NCBI GenBank assembly: GCA_028284945.1 | Contig: JANQQJ010000036.1 | Location: 1-64,000 of the forward strand | Direction of reading: 5' to 3' | Length of the DNA stretch: 64,000 nucleotides | Source of the DNA: Alphaproteobacteria bacterium | GTDB lineage: Bacteria > Pseudomonadota > Alphaproteobacteria > SMXS01 | Shown: in pieces, positions 45,566-54,649 of the stretch | Position numbering within the stretch: the stretch's first letter is position 1 | Layout: every line of letters begins with the position of its first letter | Notes under the pieces: generated by a model | Databases searched by the model: none | What the model was told of the DNA's origin: nothing | The model's input: the letters and a program-made list of their open reading frames with translations, nothing else | Program-made: the position numbers and the translations under genes

Positions 45566-46765
45566 ATGGATTTGGAATTGAGTTCCGAGGATCAGGCGTT
45601 TCGCGATGAAGTGCGCGATTTCCTTGATGCGGAGTTGACGGCGGAAATCCGCGACACGACCCGGCGGACAACAGCTGTTTGGGTTGATAAGCCCATCGTC
45701 ATGGAATGGCATCGCAAGCTCTATGAAAAGGGCTGGATCGGATATTTCTGGCCCGAAGAATTTGGCGGCACCGGCTGGAACGCAACCCAGCAATATATCT
45801 TTCTGACGGAGAGCGCACGGGCTGGCGCTCCACCGCTTATCCCCATGAGCTTGCGCTATGTCGGGCCGGTGATTTTCACGTTCGGCGACGATTGGCAGAA
45901 AGAATATTTCCTGCCAAAGATTCTGTCGGGTGAACACTATTGGTGTCAGGGCTATTCCGAGCCTGGGGCCGGATCGGACCTGGCTGCGCTTAAGTGTAAA
46001 GCCGAGCGTGACGGCGACGACTACATCATCAACGGCACAAAGATCTGGACCACCAACGCCCATGTGGCGGACTGGATTTTCTGCCTGGTGCGGACCGACA
46101 ACACCGGCAAGAAGCAGCAGGGCATTACCTTTATTGTCATCGACATGAATACGCCGGGCATCACCGTCGAGCCGATCATCACGATGGACCTGGATCACGA
46201 CGTCAATCAGGTGTTCTTCGATAATGTCCGCGTGCCAGTCAAAAACCGGGTGGGTGAAGAAGGCGCCGGCTGGGGCTATGGCAAGTTCCTGCTCGAGTTT
46301 GAGCGGGCGGGCGGCTCCTGTGCCCGGCTGAAGGCCGATCTGGCGCATTTGAAGATGATTGCCGCCGCGCAGCACCGCGCTGATAAGCCGCTGATTGAGG
46401 ACGCCGCATTTGCGACGGAGATCGCCAAGGTCGAAATCGGGATCACCGGCCTCGAAATCACCGAACGGCAGATCCTGTCAAAGGCGGCCGCTGGTGAGCC
46501 GCCGGGGTCGGAAGGGTCGATCCTCAATGCGCAAGCCGTTCAATACAATCAGCGCATGACCGAGCTGGCGGTCGAGGCGATGGATCATTACGCGTTGCCG
46601 TTTATTCCGGGCCGTCCGTTTCCGGGCGCCAATGAGTGGTATCCGGGGCCGGACTATGCGCCGCCGGTGATGGGGCAGTATCTCAACCGCCGGGCCACCT
46701 CGATCTATGGCGGATCAGACGAGGTCCAGCGCGAGATCATTTCGAAGATGCTGATCGGCCGGTAG
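45566..46765 (+). CDS. Acyl-CoA dehydrogenase
   Basis: This 399-residue FAD-dependent dehydrogenase has family segments QGYSEPGAGSDLAALKCKAE, KIWTTNAHVADW, FDNVRVPVKNRVGEEGAGW and the C-terminal RRATSIYGGSDEVQREIISK. It introduces a double bond in an acyl-CoA, often a branched or ring-derived one in this subgroup. It is downstream of the TetR gene on the same strand, and convergent with the second Rieske gene. Confidence 0.94.
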   Translation: MDLELSSEDQAFRDEVRDFLDAELTAEIRDTTRRTTAVWVDKPIVMEWHRKLYEKGWIGYFWPEEFGGTGWNATQQYIFLTESARAGAPPLIPMSLRYVGPVIFTFGDDWQKEYFLPKILSGEHYWCQGYSEPGAGSDLAALKCKAERDGDDYIINGTKIWTTNAHVADWIFCLVRTDNTGKKQQGITFIVIDMNTPGITVEPIITMDLDHDVNQVFFDNVRVPVKNRVGEEGAGWGYGKFLLEFERAGGSCARLKADLAHLKMIAAAQHRADKPLIEDAAFATEIAKVEIGITGLEITERQILSKAAAGEPPGSEGSILNAQAVQYNQRMTELAVEAMDHYALPFIPGRPFPGANEWYPGPDYAPPVMGQYLNRRATSIYGGSDEVQREIISKMLIGR

Positions 46766-46772
46766 GGCATCC

Positions 46773-47948
46773 TTAGAGCTCAGGCGGCTCAAGGGCAGGG
46801 TCGTCGGCCAGGTAAAAATCCACCCATTTGTGGAAATACTGATTGCCGCGTTCGTTGCGGCCGAACAGCACTGTCTCAAACGGGTTGGCGTTCAGGCTCT
46901 TCTGGATGCGCTGCCCGAAGACATAATCCTCGCCATAGGTAACGTCATAAAGGAACTGGGCTGTCTGCTTCAGCTCCTCCTTATGCGCGTCATCATCGGG
47001 CGGGGTGGGGTGGACGTAATAGAGGATGGTGCGGTTCTGGTCCGGCGTCGGACCCGGGATCAGCTGGGCGATCTGGCCGAGGCCCAACCCCAGATACATG
47101 GAGATGTTCGGGAACAGCAGCCGTACAAAGGTGAATCCCTTTTCCTCATACTGCCACCACTCGTCCTTGGGCGCTTCCTTCATCGAGTCGATGTCGGTGG
47201 TGCCATAGGTCACCCGCATATGCGGGCCATAGGCCTTGAAATCCATCAGGTCGGGCAGCGTGACCTTCATGATGGTTTCGGGGTGCAGTGTCGCGAAGTG
47301 ATAGCCTTCCAGATAGCCGTCATAGGCGACCTTCCAGTTCGCGCCCTCCATCTCCTTGGCTTCCAGGAAATGCCAGTTTTCGAAATTGTGGTGTTCGACA
47401 TCGCCGATCATCCCGCCCAACCAGTCATCGATATCGAGGTCCATGCCGGGGGTCAGAATCGCAAAGATCAGCCCAACCCGTTCTGCACACGGCAGTTCGA
47501 CGAGGCCGCGGGTGCTTTTGTCGATGTCACCGAATTTATGGGCATCCGCGACCGACATCAGGCTACCGTCGCCGCGATAGGTCCAGCCGTGATAGGGGCA
47601 GACGAAGCGGCTGGTATTGCCCAGCCCGTCCTCGCAGATCGGCGCGCTGCGATGGCGGCAGGCGTTGATGAAGGCGCGGGCCTTGCCGTCCTTGTCGCGG
47701 GTAACCAGGATCGGTACGCCGACCATATCCATCGCCTTATAGTCACCGGGCTTTGGCATCTCGCAGGTCAGCGCCACCATTAGGGGCACGCGCTTAAAGA
47801 CCAGATCGACTTCCTGCTGCCAGCGCTCAGGGTCCGTATAAGAGCTGAGCGGGACCTCCAGCACATCCTCGGCCTGGTCGGTCGCGTCGGCTTCATGCAG
47901 CGCCATAATCCGCTCGGCGACCTGGTTGTATTCTGCATTGCGGTCCAT
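46773..47948 (-). CDS. Rieske non-haem iron oxygenase, alpha subunit (2)
   Basis: This 391-residue oxygenase has Rieske ligands Cys97, His99, Cys117 and His120 (CRHRS...CPYHGW) and mononuclear iron ligands His217 and His222 (EGYHFATLHPE). It differs clearly from the Rieske protein at 41008, so they are not a recent duplication. It starts 12 bases after the riboflavin synthase stop on the same strand, with GAAGGGAGAG as its ribosome site. Confidence 0.92.
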   Translation of the reverse strand: MDRNAEYNQVAERIMALHEADATDQAEDVLEVPLSSYTDPERWQQEVDLVFKRVPLMVALTCEMPKPGDYKAMDMVGVPILVTRDKDGKARAFINACRHRSAPICEDGLGNTSRFVCPYHGWTYRGDGSLMSVADAHKFGDIDKSTRGLVELPCAERVGLIFAILTPGMDLDIDDWLGGMIGDVEHHNFENWHFLEAKEMEGANWKVAYDGYLEGYHFATLHPETIMKVTLPDLMDFKAYGPHMRVTYGTTDIDSMKEAPKDEWWQYEEKGFTFVRLLFPNISMYLGLGLGQIAQLIPGPTPDQNRTILYYVHPTPPDDDAHKEELKQTAQFLYDVTYGEDYVFGQRIQKSLNANPFETVLFGRNERGNQYFHKWVDFYLADDPALEPPEL

Positions 47949-47960
47949 GGAACTCTCCCT

Positions 47961-48545
47961 TCAGGCGTTCTGGAGGCGGGCGACATAGCGGGCCAGCACG
48001 TCGACTTCCAGATTGACCTGATCGCCCACCTTGGCCTCGCCGAAAGTGGTCATTTGCCTCGTATGGGGAATCATATTGATGCCAAACCGGTTGCCGTCGA
48101 TCTCGTTGACGGTGAGCGATACGCCGTCCACGCAAACATAGCCCTTGCTGGCAATCAGCGGGCCCAGTTCCACAGGAGCCTCGAACTCGAATCGCAGCGA
48201 TTCTCCATCCGGTGTCATGGCGACGATCTTGCCGACTCCATCGACATGGCCCAGGACAATATGGCCGCCCATCTCGTCCCCCAGGCGAAGCGGGCGCTCC
48301 AGATTGACGGGCGTCATCTCTGTCCAATTGGCGATATTGGTCCGCGCCAGGGTTTCTGCTGACACATCGACCGCGAACCAGTCCGCACCTTTGTCGACAA
48401 CGGTCAGGGTCGCGCCCGAGCAGGCGATGGAGGCGCCGATTTCAATTGTCGCTGTGTCATAGCCGGTTTCGATCTCAAGCCGCGCGCCACCTTGCGTCTC
48501 GATCCTGCGTACCCGGCCGACATCTGTCACCAGTCCCGTAAACAT
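47961..48545 (-). CDS. ribE: Riboflavin synthase alpha chain
   Basis: This 194-residue enzyme forms riboflavin from two lumazine molecules. The two barrel repeats are visible: MFTGLVTDVGRV plus GASIACSGATLTVVD, then GHIVLGHVDGVGKI plus VCVDGVSLTVNEIDGNRFG. The ATG at 48545 gives the invariant MFTGLV start. It is not next to other rib genes; instead it precedes a Rieske oxygenase in what looks like one transcript. I saw no FMN riboswitch upstream. Confidence 0.95.
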   Translation of the reverse strand: MFTGLVTDVGRVRRIETQGGARLEIETGYDTATIEIGASIACSGATLTVVDKGADWFAVDVSAETLARTNIANWTEMTPVNLERPLRLGDEMGGHIVLGHVDGVGKIVAMTPDGESLRFEFEAPVELGPLIASKGYVCVDGVSLTVNEIDGNRFGINMIPHTRQMTTFGEAKVGDQVNLEVDVLARYVARLQNA

Positions 48546-48675
48546 GGGTCCATTAATAGAATTTGCAGGGAAGGGACGCCAGCGCACAGAAATCGTTTAC
48601 GACGTAAAATCTCCCCACTATGGTGCGGGTCCAAATTCAAACACGGCGAAACGACCGCAGTTCAGGAGCCTCCCC

Positions 48676-49692
48676 ATGTCCACAGCCACCAATCGTCCCG
48701 TCAACCGGAAGGTCACACTGCTCAAATATGCTGACGGTCCGGTTACGCCGGATATGTTCCGGCTTGAAGAAGAGCCCGCCCGCGAACCCGGAGAGGGTGA
48801 GGTGCTGGTCGAAACTGATTCGATCTCAATCGACGCCTTTATCCGGACCAGTCTGAATGACTGGGAAGGCTTCCACATGCAAGTACCCCTTGGCGGCGTA
48901 ATCGGCGCGCTGGCTGTTGGCCGGGTGATTGAAAGTAACGCGAAAGGGTGGGAGCCGGGCGATGCGGTCTCTGGCCCTTTGGGAGCACAGAGCTTTGCCA
49001 CGGTACCCACCGGCATGCTGCAAAAGGTCGATGATTCCCTGCCACTATCGACTTATCTGGGCGCGCTGGGCCTGACAACGGGCCTGACCGCATTCTGCGG
49101 CATGCGCTATGTCGGCCAGGTGAAGGAAGGCGAAACGGTACTCGTCTCCGGTGCCGCCGGTGCCGTCGGATCCATCGCCGGGCAGGTCGCCAAGCTGGAT
49201 GGTGCCAAGGTTATCGGCATCGCCGGCGGTCCGGACAAGGTCAAGTTCCTGACCGAGACATTGGGGATCGACGCCGGCATCGACTACAAGAACGAAAACG
49301 TCGCAGACCGGGTCAAGGACCTGGCGCCTAAGGGCATCGACGTGTTCTTTGACAATGTCGGCGGTGAGATCCTGGACGTTGCGCTGGACAATATCCGCGA
49401 GCGTGGCCGTGTTGCGATCTGTGGCGCCATTTCACAGTACGACGATCACCTGAATGTGCGGGGCCCCAGCCTTTATCTTCGGCTCGCAGAGCGTTATGCC
49501 CGCATGGAAGGTTTCACCGTCATGCATTTCGCCGACAAGTTCCCCGAAGCGTTTGCCCAGCTCGGCCAGTGGGTTGCCGAAGGCAAGCTGAAAATGCCCG
49601 AACACGTCGTAGATGGTATCGAATCGTTCCCCGATGCATTGATCACCATGTTCAACGGGGGGCACATGGGCAAGATGCTGGTCAAACCCTAA
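48676..49692 (+). CDS. MDR-family NADP-dependent oxidoreductase (prostaglandin-reductase type)
   Basis: This 338-residue medium-chain reductase lacks catalytic zinc ligands. The NADPH motif is VLVSGAAGAVGSIAGQVAKL, followed by KVIGIAGGPDK and GIDVFFDNVGGEILD. Such enzymes reduce the double bond of enones. The ATG at 48676 follows a GGAG site; a frame extension to 48544 is rejected because it runs across the ribE start region. It shares strand with the alpha/beta hydrolase downstream (about 100 bases). Confidence 0.93.
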   Translation: MSTATNRPVNRKVTLLKYADGPVTPDMFRLEEEPAREPGEGEVLVETDSISIDAFIRTSLNDWEGFHMQVPLGGVIGALAVGRVIESNAKGWEPGDAVSGPLGAQSFATVPTGMLQKVDDSLPLSTYLGALGLTTGLTAFCGMRYVGQVKEGETVLVSGAAGAVGSIAGQVAKLDGAKVIGIAGGPDKVKFLTETLGIDAGIDYKNENVADRVKDLAPKGIDVFFDNVGGEILDVALDNIRERGRVAICGAISQYDDHLNVRGPSLYLRLAERYARMEGFTVMHFADKFPEAFAQLGQWVAEGKLKMPEHVVDGIESFPDALITMFNGGHMGKMLVKP

Positions 49693-49794
49693 TAGGCACT
49701 TGCTCCGTGGCATAGCCGCAATGTTCAGCGGGGGGTTGGTCCCAGCCGTTTAGCCGTCGTACTCTGCTGATCCGTTTCAGGTGAGGTGAGTACA

Positions 49795-50673
49795 ATGACG
49801 GAAATTCACGGGCCGATGTCCCACAGCTATTTCTCCCAGCGGCTGCGGCTGCATTATGTGGATTGGGGAAATGAAGAGGCGCCGCCGCTATTGATGGTGC
49901 ATGGCGGGCGAGACCATTGCAGAAACTGGGACTGGGTCGCCCAGGCACTTCGTGACCAATACCACATCATTGCCCCCGACCTGCGCGGTCATGGCGACTC
50001 GCAGTGGATGGTTGGCGGCACCTATGGCACATCCGAATTCGTCTATGACGTCGCCCAACTCGTCCATCAAACCAAGACCACGCCGACAAAAATCATTGCC
50101 CACTCGATGGGGGGCGCGATCAGCCTGCGTTATGCCGGAATTTATCCGGAAAATGTCGAGAAACTGGTGGTGATTGAGGGACTGGGCCCGGACCCCAAGC
50201 GCATGGCCAAGTTTACGGAACGGCCCGTGGGTGAGCGCATGCGCGAATGGGTGGACAATCTGCGCGCATCGTCAGGCCGCACGCCGCGCAAATATGCCAG
50301 CATCGATGATGCGTATCAGCGGATGCAGGAAGAAAACCCGCATTTAAGGCCCGATCAGGCCCGGCATTTGACGATTCATGGTGCGAACCAGAATGAGGAC
50401 GGCACCTATAGCTGGAAGTTCGACAATTATGTCCGGTCCTGGGCGCCGTTCGGCATGGGTATCGACGATGTGCACGAACTGTGGTCGAACATTACCTGCC
50501 CGACATTGCTGATCCGTGGATTGGAAAGCTGGGCGACTGACCCGGCTGAAGACGGGCGGCTTGATCATTTTCAGAATGCGACTGTGGTCGACTTCGAAAA
50601 TGCCGGACACTGGGTCCATCATGACCAACTGGATCGGTTCCTTGATGTGGTGGGCGAGTTCCTGGCCGACTAA
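49795..50673 (+). CDS. Alpha/beta hydrolase
   Basis: This 292-residue hydrolase has the oxyanion region MVHGGRDHCRNWDW (residues 34-47), nucleophile Ser104 in AHSMGG and catalytic His272 in ENAGHWVHHD. It resembles esterases or C-C hydrolases of degradation pathways; substrate unknown. ATG at 49795 is preferred, though GTG at 49786 is in frame with GAGG nearby. The stop overlaps that of the convergent SDR gene by four bases. Confidence 0.92.
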   Translation: MTEIHGPMSHSYFSQRLRLHYVDWGNEEAPPLLMVHGGRDHCRNWDWVAQALRDQYHIIAPDLRGHGDSQWMVGGTYGTSEFVYDVAQLVHQTKTTPTKIIAHSMGGAISLRYAGIYPENVEKLVVIEGLGPDPKRMAKFTERPVGERMREWVDNLRASSGRTPRKYASIDDAYQRMQEENPHLRPDQARHLTIHGANQNEDGTYSWKFDNYVRSWAPFGMGIDDVHELWSNITCPTLLIRGLESWATDPAEDGRLDHFQNATVVDFENAGHWVHHDQLDRFLDVVGEFLAD

Positions 50674-51446
50674 CCCACGCCCTGGCCGTCATTCACCTTA
50701 ATCACAGCACCGGTGACAAAATCTGATGCGGGTGACACCAGATAGAGCAGAGTGCTGTCTAGTTGTGCTGGATCGCCGAACCGCTTGCGCGGGAAATTCT
50801 GGCTGAAGTCGCCGATCCGTTCGACCATGCCGTCCATCATCTCGGTCGAAAAGGCCCCTGGGGCGATGCAGTTGACGTTGATGTTGTAACGGGCCCATTC
50901 CACGGCCAGCGCCTCTGTCATGCGGACCACGCCCGCCTTGGTAATCGAATAAAGCGCTGCACCATTGCCGTCATAGCGAAAGGCGCCGACGGAGGAGATA
51001 TTCACGATCCGGCCTGGAAGCTCCTTGTCGATCAACCGTTTCGCGACCTCGCAGGACAATACATAAGGCCCGCGCAGATTGGTGTCGAACACCGCATCAA
51101 TAAGCTCATGCGACATTTTGTGTGCCCGTTGTGCATCGGGAATGCCGGCATTGTTGACCAAGGTGTTGACCGGACCGAAGACGCGTTCGGCCTCGTCGAC
51201 AGAGGCAACAATGCTGTCTGTGTCGGTCATATCCAATGGGCAGGCATGGGCCGTACCGCCTGCGGCCTCTATTTCCGCTTTCAGTTTGTCCAGCCGTTCT
51301 GTTCGCCGCCCGGTCAGCACGACCTTCGCGCCTTGGTCGGCCAGCACCCGGGCAAAGCGTTCCCCCAGACCGGACGTGGTGCCCGTTACCAGCGCCACCT
51401 GTCCGGTCAGGTCGGTAGACACATTAGGCATCGCAAAATCGTTCAT
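50670..51446 (-). CDS. SDR-family oxidoreductase (2)
   Basis: This 258-residue classical short-chain dehydrogenase has TGTTSGLGERF for cofactor binding, LVNNAG, catalytic Ser in NISSVGAF, and an intact YSITK (YxxxK). The ATG at 51446 begins MNDFAMPNVSTDLTGQVALV; an upstream frame of 70 more residues has poor composition and is rejected. It is the last gene of the accessory catabolic stretch, converging with the hydrolase. Confidence 0.93.
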   Translation of the reverse strand: MNDFAMPNVSTDLTGQVALVTGTTSGLGERFARVLADQGAKVVLTGRRTERLDKLKAEIEAAGGTAHACPLDMTDTDSIVASVDEAERVFGPVNTLVNNAGIPDAQRAHKMSHELIDAVFDTNLRGPYVLSCEVAKRLIDKELPGRIVNISSVGAFRYDGNGAALYSITKAGVVRMTEALAVEWARYNINVNCIAPGAFSTEMMDGMVERIGDFSQNFPRKRFGDPAQLDSTLLYLVSPASDFVTGAVIKVNDGQGVG

Positions 51447-51504
51447 TGCAGGCTCCCGGGTTTGATCATCACGGCAGGAGCTTAACAAGCTCGCGGCATG
51501 GTAA

Positions 51505-54500
51505 CTAGGCAGCGATCGGCGGCCTGCCTGCAACGGGGGTGTTGACGTTCGCGGGTCGTGTGCGCGCACCGGCAATCCACAAGGAAAACACGGTTGGCGT
51601 GAAATAAAACGACACGATGGTGGACAATAGCACTCCGCCAGCAATAGCCATGGCAAAGGGCGGCCAGAATCCGCCGCCGGCCATGATCAGTGGCAAAAAC
51701 CCGCCGAAGGTCGTGGTGGTGGTGGAAATGATATGCCGGCTGGCCCGTACGACCAATTCACGGATTTGAGTGCGGTCGCCTGCCATGGCAGCGGTATCCT
51801 GCTGTAGGCTGGTTAGAATGATAATGGCCGCGTTGATCGATACGCCGATGGAGCCAATCACCCCGATCAGTGCCTGAATGCCAAAGGGAAATTGGAAAAC
51901 AGCTAATGCGAACAGGCTTAATCCCATCGACAAGATGGCAACCACCCCGGTGACCAGCGACAGCCGGAAAGAATTAAACGTCAATACGATAGTGGCGATC
52001 GTCAGGGTAATGATCAGTCCCATGGATGACATTAGATTGCTTACAGTGTCCGCGCGTTCTTCGGAATCGCCCCCGAATTCAATGCTGTAGCCCGGCGGCA
52101 ATGCAATGGACGCGTCTGCAAGCCGGGCCTGGAATGCCTGCAGGGCCTCTTCCGGCAATACACCGTGCGCAAGATAGCCCCGCACATTGTTGATGCGGTC
52201 ACCGTTCAACCTTTGGATCGGGCTTTCCGACGGGACCAGCTGCGGTGCGCCCAACGCGCTCAATGGGATACCGGGATAGGTACCTGATGCAGCCTGCTGC
52301 CGGCCGTCGGGACCAACAACATCAAGCGCGCGAATGGTGTCGAATGCGCCGCGTTCGGCGTCACCAAGGCGAACCCGAACCGGCAGTTCCTCCGTCGTTT
52401 CCACCAGTGATCCACCGACCGCACCCTCCAGGGATCCTTCAATTTGCGTTGCAACACCGGTGAGGTTGAGCCCAGCCAGCTGAACTTCATCTTCATCCAG
52501 TTCGAAGACGATTTTGGGGGCACCGCCGGTCATGTCCGCCTTGGTATGAATGATGGACGGGACCTGGGTCATCAAGGCGCGCATCTGCTCACCGATGTCG
52601 CGCAGGGTTTGAAGTTCAGGGCCAACCACGCGAACTTCGACCGGGGCGGCAACGGGTGGCCCTTGTTTCAGCCCCTGTACGATGATCTGCGCTTCCGGCA
52701 GCCGGGCGTCCAGCTCTGCCTGAAGCGCGGGGATGATCCTTGCGGTCGCTTCCGGTGAGGTCGTGGTCACCAGCGCTTCGGCAAAACCGGAATCGCCGTC
52801 CTGATCCATCATCATGTTGTAGTAGAACGCAGGCGCGCTTTCACCGATGACCCAGTGGACGCTTCTGACATCTTTGTCCGCGGAAATGATCTGGCCGGCA
52901 GCCAAGGCCGCTTGCTCGGTCACCTGGATCGATGTTGCGCCGTCAAGTTGGAGTTGAACATGAAATTGATCGCGGTCGACCCCGGGAAAGAACTGCGACG
53001 TCAAACTCGGAAAAGCAGCGAACCCTATGATCGGCAATGCAACAGCAGCCATGATCGCCAGCCTTGGGTGCGCAAGAGACAAATCAATGGAACGTGCAAA
53101 GATACGGCCCACGGCCCCGGCGCGGATCCCACGGTCCCACCACGGGCTGTCATCGGTGGGGTCGGCTTTCAGGATCCACCCGGCGAGTGCAGGTGTCACC
53201 GTCAGGGCCAGCAGGAAGGATGCGGTCAGCATGACGATGACCGCGATCGCGATTGACCCGACAAAGTCACCCGCAGGCCCCGGCAACAGCGCCATGGGCA
53301 TGAAGGCGAGTATGGTCGTCAGGGTCGATGCGAAAAGCGGTATGGCCAGCCGCCGAACAGCAGCGCGCACCGTATTCAAGCGGGGCATGCCGCCCGCCAC
53401 ACGGCGCCTTACCTCATCGGTCATGACAATGGCGGCATCGACCAGCAGCCCAAGCGCGACAATCATGCCGCTGACCGACATTTGATGAATTGGCACGCCG
53501 GCAAAGTTAAGCACGTTTAATGACAACAGGCTGGCCAATGGCAGGACAATTGCGACGATGAACGCGCCCCGCCAGCCCAGCGTGAATAAGAGCACGGTCA
53601 GCACCAAGCCTACGCCGATCAGAAGATTGATGACCAACCCCGACAACCGGTCGTTGGTGTATTCGCTCTGGTCGAACAACAGGTCGTGCTGCATACCCGC
53701 AGGCAGCTCTAACTCAAATTCAGCTAGGTCTTGCTTGACGGCGTCGGCCCACAGATCGACGCGTAGCCCTTCGGCCATACGGGTCGCCACAAGGACGGCG
53801 GGCGTTCCGTTGGCATAAGCCAGACTTGACGAAGGCGATTTTATGGATCGTTTGATCTCGGCAATATCGCCGACGCGAAAAAGGCCGCCTGCGCTGTCTG
53901 CACCGACGGGAATTTGCGCGATGCGGTCTACGGTCTCGATTTCACCTGCAACCTCAATTAGCAGGTCACCGCGTCCGTCGCGCACCTGCCCGGCCTGTAC
54001 CTTGGCATCGGCGCCCCTGATCGCGGCAGACACATCGGCGGGTGAAAGTCCCAGAGAGGCAAGCCGGACAGGATCGATCTGAACTAGAATTTCTTCTTCA
54101 GCTGCGCCGAAGATATCGACGAATTCCGCGCCGCCGATTTGACGCATCCGGTCCTGCAGCAGCTCACCGTATCGGCGCAGCAGGGTCGGGCTATGGTCTA
54201 CCCCCGGCGCCATGCTGATGGCACTGATTGCCGTAAATGCACCGGTTCGGTCATTGTCGAATTCAGGTTCAGGCACACCGGATGGAAATTGACGGGACGC
54301 ATCGGAAAGCGCATCGCGGATTTCCGACCAGGCTTGTTCGATCTCTTCGCCGCTCAGCAGTTCTTGTAGGTCGACTGACACGACCGAGATGCCGGCTCTG
54401 GATGTTGAGTTGATCTCGTCAATTGCCTCGATCTCTTGCAGTTGCTCTTCGATCTTTTCGGTCACCAGCGCTTCGACGCGGGCCGGGCTGGCCCCCGGAT

Positions 54501-54645
54501 AAGGCGTCACAATGGTCGCAAACAGATTGGTAATCGTTGGATCTTCCTGGCGGCCGATGGTCATCAATGCAGCCAGTCCCGTCGCCACGATAATGCCGAC
54601 GACGAGCGCGAAGACGCGCCACTCCCGAAAGAATACGGTGTCCAT
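51505..54645 (-). CDS. RND efflux pump, inner membrane subunit (1), atypical proton relay
   Basis: This 1046-residue AcrB-superfamily protein has the usual twelve helices and two large periplasmic loops. The start differs from AcrB (MDTVFFREWRVFALVVG). In helix 4 the motif reads LLVDAAIV, so Asp403 is kept but the second Asp is Ala404. In helix 10 the AcrB Lys940 position is Asn938 (VSINAAII). Two of the residues that carry protons in AcrB are thus changed, so coupling may differ. It is preceded by its adaptor four bases upstream. Confidence 0.93.
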   Translation of the reverse strand: MDTVFFREWRVFALVVGIIVATGLAALMTIGRQEDPTITNLFATIVTPYPGASPARVEALVTEKIEEQLQEIEAIDEINSTSRAGISVVSVDLQELLSGEEIEQAWSEIRDALSDASRQFPSGVPEPEFDNDRTGAFTAISAISMAPGVDHSPTLLRRYGELLQDRMRQIGGAEFVDIFGAAEEEILVQIDPVRLASLGLSPADVSAAIRGADAKVQAGQVRDGRGDLLIEVAGEIETVDRIAQIPVGADSAGGLFRVGDIAEIKRSIKSPSSSLAYANGTPAVLVATRMAEGLRVDLWADAVKQDLAEFELELPAGMQHDLLFDQSEYTNDRLSGLVINLLIGVGLVLTVLLFTLGWRGAFIVAIVLPLASLLSLNVLNFAGVPIHQMSVSGMIVALGLLVDAAIVMTDEVRRRVAGGMPRLNTVRAAVRRLAIPLFASTLTTILAFMPMALLPGPAGDFVGSIAIAVIVMLTASFLLALTVTPALAGWILKADPTDDSPWWDRGIRAGAVGRIFARSIDLSLAHPRLAIMAAVALPIIGFAAFPSLTSQFFPGVDRDQFHVQLQLDGATSIQVTEQAALAAGQIISADKDVRSVHWVIGESAPAFYYNMMMDQDGDSGFAEALVTTTSPEATARIIPALQAELDARLPEAQIIVQGLKQGPPVAAPVEVRVVGPELQTLRDIGEQMRALMTQVPSIIHTKADMTGGAPKIVFELDEDEVQLAGLNLTGVATQIEGSLEGAVGGSLVETTEELPVRVRLGDAERGAFDTIRALDVVGPDGRQQAASGTYPGIPLSALGAPQLVPSESPIQRLNGDRINNVRGYLAHGVLPEEALQAFQARLADASIALPPGYSIEFGGDSEERADTVSNLMSSMGLIITLTIATIVLTFNSFRLSLVTGVVAILSMGLSLFALAVFQFPFGIQALIGVIGSIGVSINAAIIILTSLQQDTAAMAGDRTQIRELVVRASRHIISTTTTTFGGFLPLIMAGGGFWPPFAMAIAGGVLLSTIVSFYFTPTVFSLWIAGARTRPANVNTPVAGRPPIAA

Positions 54646-54649
54646 CAGT

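Noticed and set aside
46773-47948. The two Rieske oxygenases as a recent tandem duplication
   Set aside because: Their lengths, spacing of the Rieske ligands and surrounding sequences differ clearly.
48546-48675. FMN riboswitch upstream of ribE
   Set aside because: None of the conserved RFN blocks could be found in this gap.
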